Positions 23,552 to 29,671 of a stretch of DNA of 29,671 nucleotides are shown here, piece after piece. Position numbers and translations under genes: made by a program. The notes beneath the pieces are model-generated. The model made no database searches. It was given only the letters and a program-made list of their open reading frames with translations, and was not told the DNA's origin. Origin of the DNA: Treponema sp. UBA6852 (GTDB lineage: Bacteria; Spirochaetota; Spirochaetia; Treponematales; Treponemataceae); contig DKDI01000001.1 of NCBI GenBank assembly GCA_002449305.1, forward strand, positions 1 through 29,671. The letters run 5' to 3'. The stretch's first letter is position 1; the number at the start of each line of letters is the position of its first letter.

Positions 23552-24831
23552 GCTATGTCTATTTTTTCTATATGAGCGCCAAGGGATTTTAAGCGTTCCA
23601 CAAGATTTTCGTAGCCGCGCTCAATCTGATACACATTGCTAATCCGGCTTTCTCCACGAGCACAAAGAGCCGCAATAACCATAGCCATTCCAGCACGGAC
23701 ATCAGGAGAAACAAGATGCTCGCCATGAAGAGAACTTGGACCTGCGACAACAGCACGGTGAGGATCGCAAAGTGTAATGCGCGCGCCCATGCTTATAAGC
23801 TTGTCTACGAAGAACATTCGGCTTTCAAACATTTTCTCAAAAATCAAAACAGTTCCTTCAACTTGAGTGGCAACAACTGTCATAATCGAAGTCAAATCCG
23901 GCGGAAATCCAGGCCAAGGACTGTCATCAATTTTTGGAATCATTCCGCCTAAATCCGTGTTCACTTTCATTTCCTGATCTGCGGAAACTGTAAGAACGTC
24001 ATCTTCAATATCCCAGCGGATTCCAAGTTTGTTAAAAGAAATCCGCAGCGGGCGTAAATCATTTATACGGACACCTTCAATTTTGATAGAGCCATGAGTA
24101 GCGGCGGCAAGTCCAATAAACGAGCCTATTTCCATAAAATCCGGACCAATTGAAAAATCGCAGCCCTTGAGTTTTTTAACTCCTTCAATCTTTAAAATAT
24201 TTGAACCGACTCCTGAAATTTTTGCGCCCATCGCATTCAGCATATTGCACAAATCCTGAACGTGAGGCTCGCTAGCCGCATTTGTAATTTCTGTTGAACC
24301 TTCCGCAAGAACAGCCGCCATAACTGCATTTTCTGTAGCAGTAACAGAAGTTTCGTCAAGAAAAATATCAGAACCAACAAGTTTATTTGCGGTAAACTCA
24401 AATTTTCTGTCTATTGAAACACGCGCGCCAAGTTCTTCAAGCGCAAGAAAATGAGTATCAAGACGGCGGCGGCCAATAACGTCTCCACCAGGCGGTGGCA
24501 TTATAGCTTTTCCAGTGCGGGCAAGCAAAGGACCTGCAAAAAGAATTGATGCGCGGATTTTTTTGCTAAGCTCAGGAGGAATGTCATTGCGCGATATTTC
24601 AGAAGCATTTATTTCCCACGCATTTTCAGAAAGCTTTTCAACTTTTGCGCCAAACGACTGCAAAATCAAAAGCATAACGCCTGTATCTTCAATTTCTGGA
24701 ATATTTCGTAAAATAACTTTTTCACAAGTAAGCAAGGAAGCCGCAATGCAAGGGAGAGCTGCGTTTTTGTTTCCGCTTGCTTTTATAGTTCCCTTTATCG
24801 GAAAGCCGCCTTCTATTTTATATTCATACAT
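23548..24831 (-). CDS. murA: UDP-N-acetylglucosamine 1-carboxyvinyltransferase MurA with Asp117 in place of the catalytic Cys
   Basis: 427 residues, normal length. It opens with KIEGGFPIKGTIKASGNKNA, including Lys22, and carries DVRAGMAMVIAALCA near the end. The active-site loop reads PPPGGDVIGRRRLDTH, so Asp117 stands where most bacteria have Cys. The enzyme adds enolpyruvate from PEP to UDP-GlcNAc, the first committed step of peptidoglycan synthesis. A Cys-to-Asp change at this position is known in spirochaetes, chlamydiae and mycobacteria and makes the enzyme insensitive to fosfomycin. The mRNA appears to start at the ATG. Confidence 0.97.
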   Translation of the reverse strand: MYEYKIEGGFPIKGTIKASGNKNAALPCIAASLLTCEKVILRNIPEIEDTGVMLLILQSFGAKVEKLSENAWEINASEISRNDIPPELSKKIRASILFAGPLLARTGKAIMPPPGGDVIGRRRLDTHFLALEELGARVSIDRKFEFTANKLVGSDIFLDETSVTATENAVMAAVLAEGSTEITNAASEPHVQDLCNMLNAMGAKISGVGSNILKIEGVKKLKGCDFSIGPDFMEIGSFIGLAAATHGSIKIEGVRINDLRPLRISFNKLGIRWDIEDDVLTVSADQEMKVNTDLGGMIPKIDDSPWPGFPPDLTSIMTVVATQVEGTVLIFEKMFESRMFFVDKLISMGARITLCDPHRAVVAGPSSLHGEHLVSPDVRAGMAMVIAALCARGESRISNVYQIERGYENLVERLKSLGAHIEKIDIA

Positions 24832-24837
24832 AGCGCA

Positions 24838-24866
24838 ATTATAAACAGATTTTGAATGAATTTCAA
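24838..24866 (-). promoter_or_regulatory. Promoter for murA, predicted leaderless
   Basis: Minus strand TTGAAA (24861-24866), 17-bp spacer, perfect TATAAT (24838-24843), six bases (TGCGCT), ATG. This is the strongest example of the leaderless layout in the window. Confidence 0.75.
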
Positions 24867-24894
24867 TTTGGGCAAAAATATTATCTTAAAAAAA

Positions 24895-26133
24895 TCAGTC
24901 GCAGCAACAAAGATGAACTAAAACTTCAACTGCTTTTACCATTTGGTCAAGGCTAGCCCATTCATTGCGTGAATGAAAATTGTGTCCGCCTGTAAAAATG
25001 TTCGGGCAAGGAATTCCCATTTCTGTAAGCCTAGAACCGTCAGTGCCGCCGCGGATTGGCGTAAAAATCGGCTCAATTCCACTTGCCTTATATGCTGAAA
25101 TAAGCCTCTCTGCGACTTTTGGATTCTTGTCCAAATTTTCTTTCATGTTCAAATATTGCTGCGTGTGCAAAACTTCAGCCTTTCCGCCAAAAAGTTCAGA
25201 AACAGTTTTTGCAAGAAGCTCAACTGTAGATTTTCTTTTTTCCATTCCAACCGAAGAAAAATCACGAAGCAAAAGAGAAACCTTTGATTCTTCTATAGAA
25301 CCTTCAATTGAAATTGGCGCAAAAAATCCTTGCCTGCCGTCTGTTGTTTCCGGGCGTTCACCAGCAGGAAGATTTGCAACAAAGGCGGAAGCCATGCTGA
25401 TTGCATTTACCATTGTGCCGCGCGCTGTTCCAGTGTGGGTCGCGTTTCCCTTGAAAACAATGTCGCTCCTAAACGCATTAAAACATTCTGTTTCAAGTTC
25501 GCCGATATGTCCGCCGTCCACAGTGTAAGCGCACTTTGATTTTAAAAGCTCAAGCGGAACTTTATCCATGCCGTGTCCTGTTTCTTCATCTGGAGAAAAA
25601 ATAACTTCGATTGCAGGATGCTTTAATTCCGGGTGGTTTAAAAGATATTCAAGACACGAAACAATTTCCGCAACGCCAGCTTTATCGTCCGCGCCAAGCA
25701 ATGTTGTTCCGTCGCTAGTTATAATTGTCTCGCCATTTTTTGCAGCAAGAAAAAGAGCTGAATCTTTTTGCGGATCAAGCTCTGTGCCGCAAAGAACGAT
25801 TTTTTCACCTGAGTAATTCTCGTGAATTTTTGGATTCACATTTTTTCCAGAAACTTCTTCTGAAGTATCTATGTGCGCAAGAAGGCAAATTGAAGGTTCC
25901 GAAGAGCCATTCGCAGGAAGAATTCCATAAGTATAGCAATGCGCCGTTGTCTGAACATTTTCAAGTCCAAGCGATTTTAGTTCAGAGCGCAAAACACAAG
26001 CCATTTCGTTCTGGCCGGAAGTGCTGGGCATAATTCCAGAATCTGCTTTTTGCGAATCGCTTTCGCTCCAAATTTTTACATATTTTAAGAAACGCTCAAG
26101 TAAAGAGCTTTTTATTTTTAATTTATCTTCCAT
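24895..26133 (-). CDS. pepT: Tripeptide aminopeptidase PepT
   Basis: 412 residues from the ATG at 26133; a longer in-frame start (26256) would run through the promoter and add 41 unconserved residues. The M20 metal-site motifs are all visible: LAHIDTSEE, LLGADDKAGVAEI, SPDEETGHG, TVDGG and GGTDGSRLTEMG, followed by HNFHSRNEW. PepT is a cytoplasmic dizinc enzyme that removes the N-terminal residue from tripeptides. It lies between the HD-GYP-like gene and murA on the same strand but has its own promoter. There is no ribosome site. Confidence 0.95.
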   Translation of the reverse strand: MEDKLKIKSSLLERFLKYVKIWSESDSQKADSGIMPSTSGQNEMACVLRSELKSLGLENVQTTAHCYTYGILPANGSSEPSICLLAHIDTSEEVSGKNVNPKIHENYSGEKIVLCGTELDPQKDSALFLAAKNGETIITSDGTTLLGADDKAGVAEIVSCLEYLLNHPELKHPAIEVIFSPDEETGHGMDKVPLELLKSKCAYTVDGGHIGELETECFNAFRSDIVFKGNATHTGTARGTMVNAISMASAFVANLPAGERPETTDGRQGFFAPISIEGSIEESKVSLLLRDFSSVGMEKRKSTVELLAKTVSELFGGKAEVLHTQQYLNMKENLDKNPKVAERLISAYKASGIEPIFTPIRGGTDGSRLTEMGIPCPNIFTGGHNFHSRNEWASLDQMVKAVEVLVHLCCCD

Positions 26134-26143
26134 AATAATTTTG

Positions 26144-26172
26144 ATTATACAAGTTGCTTTTAAAAATTGCAA
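26144..26172 (-). promoter_or_regulatory. Promoter for pepT, predicted near-leaderless
   Basis: Minus strand TTGCAA (26167-26172), 17-bp spacer, perfect TATAAT (26144-26149), ten bases to the ATG at 26133, predicting a leader of about 3 nt. Confidence 0.6.
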
Positions 26173-26200
26173 TTTTTGCAAACAGCAACTTATCTGCTTT

Positions 26201-27007
26201 TCATTTTTTCCGAGCAAGCAAAGTTTTTTCAAGGAGCAAAAGAAGCTCCGGGTCATATTTGAATGAAACTTTCTTCAGTTCGTCCAACGCTTTTTTTCTG
26301 GACAAAGATTTTTTGTATCCGTCCTGCCTTACAAGAAAAACGTAATCTTCCGTCAAATGAATAAGACGCGCCACATAAGGAATTTCCTCTCCATTCAAGC
26401 CGTCTGGAAATCCTGTTCCATTTTGATTTTCGTGGTGAAAAAACGCCGCTTCCCAAAATACGCTTTTATATTCATAAGGAACAAAATCAAGCTGAAAAAG
26501 TCCTCTTGCAACATGCGTGCGCAAAAAAATTTCTTCCTTTCTGCTTAGAACTTCCGAATGAAAAAGCGACTGCTTGAATTCCAAATAACCAGCATCGTAA
26601 ACCATTGCCGCCGCGTAAAAAAGAATCCGCTCCAAAGGCTCTTTATCTTTTAAAAGCCTGAATACAATCATGCTGACTTTTTTTGAATTTGATTTTCTGT
26701 TTGTATAAGAATCAATTACAGAACCAAGGACAACGCATTGCCTCACAAGATTAAAAAGTTTCTTCCTAAGCTCAGGCTCGATTTTTTCCAAGTCCTTTGA
26801 AACAGGAAGATTCTTTAAATACCTTTTTGCTGAAATTCTTCTTTTAAAATGAAGGGCAAGACCAAAAACAATAAAAGCAAACAACGCGCAGATAAAAATT
26901 AAAAAAGCAGATTTTGCTAAAAACAAAACAAGAGAGGCAGGAATTCCTGGAATCAGCTCCTGAATAAAAGGAATAATTTCTATCAGAACATCGTCATTTT
27001 CGTTCAT
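26201..27007 (-). CDS. Membrane-anchored degenerate HD-GYP-like protein
   Basis: 268 residues. A transmembrane helix spans about residues 24-50, with most of the chain cytoplasmic. The C-terminal ~150 residues follow the HD-GYP plan: AAAMVYDAGYLEF, then THVARG, then FFHHENQNGTGFPDGLNGEE and IPYVARLIHLTEDYVFLV. HD-GYP enzymes hydrolyse cyclic di-GMP. The first motif is YD (137-138) rather than HD, so a metal-binding His is missing, and GYP reads GFP; the later HH pair (191-192), the second-motif His and a downstream Asp remain. It is probably a sensor or scaffold, or an altered phosphohydrolase, not a standard c-di-GMP phosphodiesterase. The start codon sits seven bases after a -10 box. Confidence 0.75.
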   Translation of the reverse strand: MNENDDVLIEIIPFIQELIPGIPASLVLFLAKSAFLIFICALFAFIVFGLALHFKRRISAKRYLKNLPVSKDLEKIEPELRKKLFNLVRQCVVLGSVIDSYTNRKSNSKKVSMIVFRLLKDKEPLERILFYAAAMVYDAGYLEFKQSLFHSEVLSRKEEIFLRTHVARGLFQLDFVPYEYKSVFWEAAFFHHENQNGTGFPDGLNGEEIPYVARLIHLTEDYVFLVRQDGYKKSLSRKKALDELKKVSFKYDPELLLLLEKTLLARKK

Positions 27008-27014
27008 TCAAAAG

Positions 27015-27043
27015 ATTCTATCATGCGCAAAACGAATTTTCAA
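27015..27043 (-). promoter_or_regulatory. Promoter for the HD-GYP-like gene, predicted leaderless
   Basis: Minus strand TTGAAA (27038-27043), 17-bp spacer, TAGAAT (27015-27020), seven bases to the ATG at 27007. No ribosome site. Confidence 0.65.
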
Positions 27044-27049
27044 CAAAAC

Positions 27050-27094
27050 AAAAATGCCGCCCGCCTAGCAAAAATTTCACTGGGCAAGCAGCAT
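27050..27094 (-). terminator. Rho-independent terminator after the porin gene
   Basis: Minus strand arm 27094-27083 (ATGCTGCTTGCC) pairs over twelve positions, allowing G-U, with 27065-27054 (GGCGGGCGGCAT), followed by a T run. It ends just before the -35 box of the next gene. Confidence 0.85.
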
Positions 27095-27123
27095 TAAAAA
27101 TTTCCTAATTGCAATCTGCTAAA

Positions 27124-28260
27124 TTAGAAAGAATAGCCCCAAGAAAGCGGAATTGAAATAAATGAGTCTCCGTCGCAAGTTTCGTAGTTCAAGCCAGCAG
27201 AGAATGTGTGGTTTCCGAAAGTATATGCAACATTAGGATTTACACCGATTACCGATTCTGCTCCGTTTGAAGAATTGTCAAACAAGAATTTTCCTGTAAC
27301 ATCCGCGCTCAAAGATTCTGAAAGCTCGTAGCCTACACAAGCCGCAAAGTACATATCGTAGTCTGAACTTTTGTCATCTGTGTTGAAAAGTGTTTCCGCA
27401 GAAAAACTCAATGCGTCAAGAGAATATTCAACAGAAACATTGAAAAGGCTCTTTCCAAACACACCGAAATCTTCAGAAATGCTCAAGTCATCGATTTTGT
27501 TTTCATAATATTTTCCAACAACTTCATCGTCTTCTGTAATTTCACCTTCTGCCTTGCTATAAGAATATCCTACGCGGATTACAAAATCCTGTTCGGCAAG
27601 AGGCTTTAACATTGCGTAAACACCAAAGCCGCGGTTGTCGCTGTCTGCAACATTTGAAACTGCCGCTCCAACTGTAAACATTTCTTCAAAAGCATATTCT
27701 GCGCCGAATCCAATGTTAAGCTTTACAGTTTCATCATCTTCGTCTTTTCTAGTAAAATAATTTACGCCGTCATCGCCTTCGCCAAAAGGAACTGTAACAG
27801 CAATCTTAAGTCCTTCAATTGGTGTTGCAGCAACAGTGAATCCTTCTGAACCAAGATTTCCCAAAGCAACATTGTCATCATAAATCGGCAGGTAAGAACC
27901 TTCAAGCCAAACATCTTCATGGAAACCAAGAGCAATTTTTTCAACAGGGCGGTACTCAACGAACCAGCTTACATCGTCCCAAGCAAAGCCAAAGTTTTTG
28001 TCATTCCAGTCATCAAGAATAAAAGTAACATCAAGTTCTGCGTCTACTTTTTCTGAAGTGAAAGTAGCAACAACATTTTCTTCAAGTCCGGCGAAGTCTT
28101 TTGTTGTTTCATCTTCACCGCCATTGTAAACTTTTCCTTTTCTGATTGTTGCAACGTCAGAAGAAAGTTCGTTTGTGAATTCCACACTCTGTGCAAATGC
28201 GGAAACAGAAAGCAAAGCAGCTGCGGCAAAAGCAACAGCACCCTTAAAATTGATTTTCAT
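27124..28260 (-). CDS. Porin-like outer-membrane protein
   Basis: 378 residues, start set by GAGGAG. The signal peptide is clear (KINFKGAVAFAAAALLSVSAFA). The mature protein is acidic, with repeated short beta-strand segments (VDAELDVTFILDD, VSWFVEYRPVEKIALGF, FVIRVGYSYSKAEG, LFNVSVEYSLDALSFSAE) and a terminal Phe (IPLSWGYSF). This is the pattern of an abundant treponemal outer-membrane barrel. Its codon choice and strong ribosome site suggest high expression. It has its own terminator and a palindrome within its probable promoter. Substrate unknown. Confidence 0.85.
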   Translation of the reverse strand: MKINFKGAVAFAAAALLSVSAFAQSVEFTNELSSDVATIRKGKVYNGGEDETTKDFAGLEENVVATFTSEKVDAELDVTFILDDWNDKNFGFAWDDVSWFVEYRPVEKIALGFHEDVWLEGSYLPIYDDNVALGNLGSEGFTVAATPIEGLKIAVTVPFGEGDDGVNYFTRKDEDDETVKLNIGFGAEYAFEEMFTVGAAVSNVADSDNRGFGVYAMLKPLAEQDFVIRVGYSYSKAEGEITEDDEVVGKYYENKIDDLSISEDFGVFGKSLFNVSVEYSLDALSFSAETLFNTDDKSSDYDMYFAACVGYELSESLSADVTGKFLFDNSSNGAESVIGVNPNVAYTFGNHTFSAGLNYETCDGDSFISIPLSWGYSF

Positions 28261-28332
28261 AGATACTCCTCAAACAAAAGTTAACCAAGACTAAATATTG
28301 TTAGCTTAGTACAACTTTTATTTACAAGGACT

Positions 28333-28361
28333 AACTTAAACAAAATCAATTATTTTGTCAA
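28333..28361 (-). promoter_or_regulatory. Candidate promoter of the porin gene with a palindrome in the spacer
   Basis: Minus strand consensus TTGACA (28356-28361), 17-bp spacer, weak TAAGTT (28333-28338). The perfect dyad ACAAAAT-N5-ATTTTGT (28340-28358) fills the spacer and touches the -35 box, where a repressor or a MerR-like activator could act. The dyad is also a weak hairpin just beyond the pflA stop. Confidence 0.4.
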
Positions 28362-28379
28362 TCTGAATTTTCAATAAAA

Positions 28380-29126
28380 TTACTTTTTCCAGCCGTCATA
28401 TTTTTCGCATTCAAGAATTTTTTTTGCATTTGCCACACGCTCTGCGGAAGGACTTTCTGTGTCCTTTAAAACATAGTCAATTCCCATGTCCTTGTATTTC
28501 ATTGCGCCAAGTCCGTGGTAAGGAAGAATTTCCACACGCTGAACATTCGAAAGTGTGCGGATAAAATCCCGTGTGCGCAAAAGATATTCATCGTTGTCTG
28601 TAATGCCCGGAACAAGAACATGGCGGATCCAGATTGGCTTTTTTATTTCGTCAAGATAGCGAAACATTTCAATTATATTTTTTCCAGTGCGGCCGGTAAG
28701 TTTTATGTGCTCTTCTTCATCAATGTGCTTAATGTCCATAAGAAGAATATCTGTAACTTCCATAAGCTTTTTGAATTTTTCAAACCATTCGCCTTCTTTT
28801 GTAAAAGGGCCGCCAGCAGTGTCAATGCAAGTATTAACGCCTTTCTCCTTTGCCTTCGTGAAAAGCTCAAGCAAAAAATCAAGCTGCATCAAAGGCTCGC
28901 CGCCTGAAACAGTGATTCCGCCTTTTGCGCCCCAATAAGATTTGCAGCTCAAAGCTTCATTCAAAAGCTCGTCCGCAGTGTAAAGCTTGCCTTTTGCCAT
29001 GTCCCAAGTGTCCGGGTTGTGACAATATTTGCATCTTAAAGGGCAGCCTGAAAAAAAGATTATAAAACGAACGCCAGGTCCGTCCACAGAACCAAAAGAT
29101 TCTAACTGATGAATATATCCCTGCAT
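28380..29126 (-). CDS. pflA: Pyruvate formate-lyase activating enzyme
   Basis: 248 residues, start preceded by AAGGA. The radical-SAM cluster motif CPLRCKYC (Cys28, Cys32, Cys35) follows the typical ESFGSVDGPGVRFIIFFSG entry. GGITVSGGEPLMQ and DTAGG, then LLMDIKHID and RHVLVPGITD, are standard for the activase. The enzyme installs the glycyl radical on pyruvate formate-lyase, needed for mixed-acid fermentation without oxygen. pflB is not in the window; another glycyl-radical enzyme as substrate is possible but less likely given the close match to PflA. Confidence 0.95.
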   Translation of the reverse strand: MQGYIHQLESFGSVDGPGVRFIIFFSGCPLRCKYCHNPDTWDMAKGKLYTADELLNEALSCKSYWGAKGGITVSGGEPLMQLDFLLELFTKAKEKGVNTCIDTAGGPFTKEGEWFEKFKKLMEVTDILLMDIKHIDEEEHIKLTGRTGKNIIEMFRYLDEIKKPIWIRHVLVPGITDNDEYLLRTRDFIRTLSNVQRVEILPYHGLGAMKYKDMGIDYVLKDTESPSAERVANAKKILECEKYDGWKK

Positions 29127-29185
29127 AAAAATTCCTTGCTGATAAAAAGTGTGTATTTACAAAATAATTTAACATTTCTTTTAGC

Positions 29186-29219
29186 AAAAAAAAAGCCCCG
29201 CAGGAATTCCTGTGGAGCT
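29186..29219 (-). terminator. Rho-independent terminator after the poly-Asp lipoprotein gene
   Basis: Minus strand stem AGCTCCACAGG-AATT-CCTGCGGGGCT with one mismatch (29219-29194), followed by nine T (the run ends at 29186). It lies about 30 bp beyond the stop codon and ahead of pflA. Confidence 0.9.
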
Positions 29220-29249
29220 AAAAAATTTAATTAAAAAATGAAAGACTAC

Positions 29250-29606
29250 TTACTGCTTAGAATATGTTTCGTAATCCCATTCAAGGTAAGTTTTACCACT
29301 CTCAGTTTTTATAACAGCGGTTCCTGTCTCGCCATCATCATAAGTAATTACAATTTCACCATCTTTTGTTGTGTCACCAGAATACTTTGCTGTTTCAGAG
29401 AAATCTCCTTCTTCATCAGAACCTTCGAGTTTTACAGTACCATTATCATAGAAAGTCAGTACTGCTTTGTAGCCATCCTCTGATATAGCCCAAGTTGTTA
29501 CAACGCTTGGATCGTCGTCATCATCATCGTCATCTTTGCAGCCTACAAATGCAAGCGCAAGAACCATAGCTGCCAATACAGCTGAAATTTTAGCAAACTT
29601 TCTCAT
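29250..29606 (-). CDS. Small lipoprotein with a poly-Asp linker
   Basis: 118 residues, start fixed by AAGGAG seven bases upstream. The signal peptide ends in lipobox FVGC, followed by Lys and eight consecutive Asp, which would form a highly charged tether next to the acylated Cys. The rest is a compact beta-rich domain (AVLTFYDNGTVKLEG, GEIVITYDDGETGTAVI) resembling small lipocalin-like domains common in treponemal lipoproteins; no named domain is recognised. The transcription unit is single, with its own terminator and a promoter next to a poly-G run. Confidence 0.8.
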   Translation of the reverse strand: MRKFAKISAVLAAMVLALAFVGCKDDDDDDDDPSVVTTWAISEDGYKAVLTFYDNGTVKLEGSDEEGDFSETAKYSGDTTKDGEIVITYDDGETGTAVIKTESGKTYLEWDYETYSKQ

Positions 29607-29633
29607 AAGTTCACTCCTTAAAAAATAGATTAC

Positions 29634-29649
29634 GCTGAAAAAATTCAGC
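29634..29649 (-). other. Palindrome at the predicted transcript start of the poly-Asp lipoprotein gene
   Basis: GCTGAA-N4-TTCAGC, six perfect pairs, beginning at about +1 of the predicted mRNA. It could be a 5'-end hairpin that stabilises the mRNA or a protein-binding site. Confidence 0.4.
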
Positions 29650-29656
29650 AGTCTCT

Positions 29657-29671
29657 ATTGTACCCCCCCCC
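29657..29671 (-). promoter_or_regulatory. -10 box abutting a poly-G tract (at least 9 G) upstream of the poly-Asp lipoprotein gene
   Basis: Minus strand: nine or more G (29671-29663, cut by the window edge) lead straight into TACAAT (29662-29657), a 5 of 6 -10 match. The predicted start at about 29650 gives a ~44-nt leader with a normal ribosome site. The G run occupies the -35/-10 spacer, so its length would set promoter strength. The -35 box is outside the window. Confidence 0.6.

Noticed and set aside
24515..25539. Long plus-strand frames (109 and 182 codons) opposite murA and pepT
   Set aside because: They mirror the codon pattern of the true genes on the other strand and lack ribosome sites and domains.
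26134..26256. N-terminal extension of PepT by 41 residues
   Set aside because: The extension overlaps the HD-GYP-like gene, contains the TATAAT box and does not resemble the family N-terminus, which starts near MEDKLKIK.

Overview
The window looks like a chromosomal fragment of a commensal or gut-type spirochaete, most likely Treponema or a close relative. It is AT-rich (strong A/T preference at third codon positions) and has a Gram-negative envelope gene set: several lipoproteins with a lipobox, two porin-like proteins ending in Phe, and a patatin with a C-terminal barrel. It carries a FabV/TER-type enoyl reductase (the family typified by Treponema denticola TER), a MurA with Asp instead of the catalytic Cys (known in spirochaetes), a ThrRS without its TGS domain, and poly-G tracts at lipoprotein loci. 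The genus call is inference from these traits; no rRNA gene is present.

Layout. 1-925 (minus): a lipoprotein gene running off the left edge and frameshifted at a G7 tract. 944-1122: the first of six loci of an intergenic palindromic repeat bounded by TGTCATT...AATGACA. 1213-3453: a type Vd-like patatin, convergent with and overlapping a shikimate-kinase-like gene. 4063-5107: repeats, a stack of three hairpins and a flavin-reductase-like gene. 5129-7408: a two-CNB-domain regulator, divergent from a PHP phosphatase. 7606-8968: a DUF4349 lipoprotein and a small membrane protein. 9062-14805 (minus): EIIC-like membrane protein, DUF4015 glycosidase-like protein, mnmE, and a shortened aminotransferase-like protein; the EIIC gene has a folded leader. 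14998-16606: lipid kinase and queH, with queH running tail-to-tail into a lacI-type regulator. 17801-20279: an outer-membrane protein and fabV. 20447-21721: NlpC/P60 protein and lipoprotein. 21718-27007 (minus): HD-GYP-like protein, pepT, murA, thrS. 27124-29606 (minus): a porin, pflA and a poly-Asp lipoprotein whose promoter abuts a poly-G run at the right edge.

Three patterns cut across the genes. First, seven genes (patatin, aroK-like, aminotransferase-like, lipid kinase, murA, pepT, HD-GYP-like) lack a Shine-Dalgarno sequence. Each instead has a -35/-10 pair with exactly 17 bp spacing whose -10 box ends 6-10 nt before the start codon, which predicts leaderless or nearly leaderless mRNAs. 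Other genes here have clear GGAGG-type sites. Second, the intergenic repeat family keeps its base pairing while its arm sequences change from copy to copy. Third, homopolymeric G tracts sit in one lipoprotein reading frame and in another lipoprotein promoter, which fits phase variation of surface proteins, although homopolymer sequencing error cannot be excluded.

The gene set is mostly envelope biogenesis (murA, NlpC/P60, lipoproteins, porins, patatin), translation and tRNA modification (thrS, mnmE, queH) and anaerobic metabolism (pflA, fabV). I saw no CRISPR array, insertion sequence, phage gene, tRNA or rRNA.
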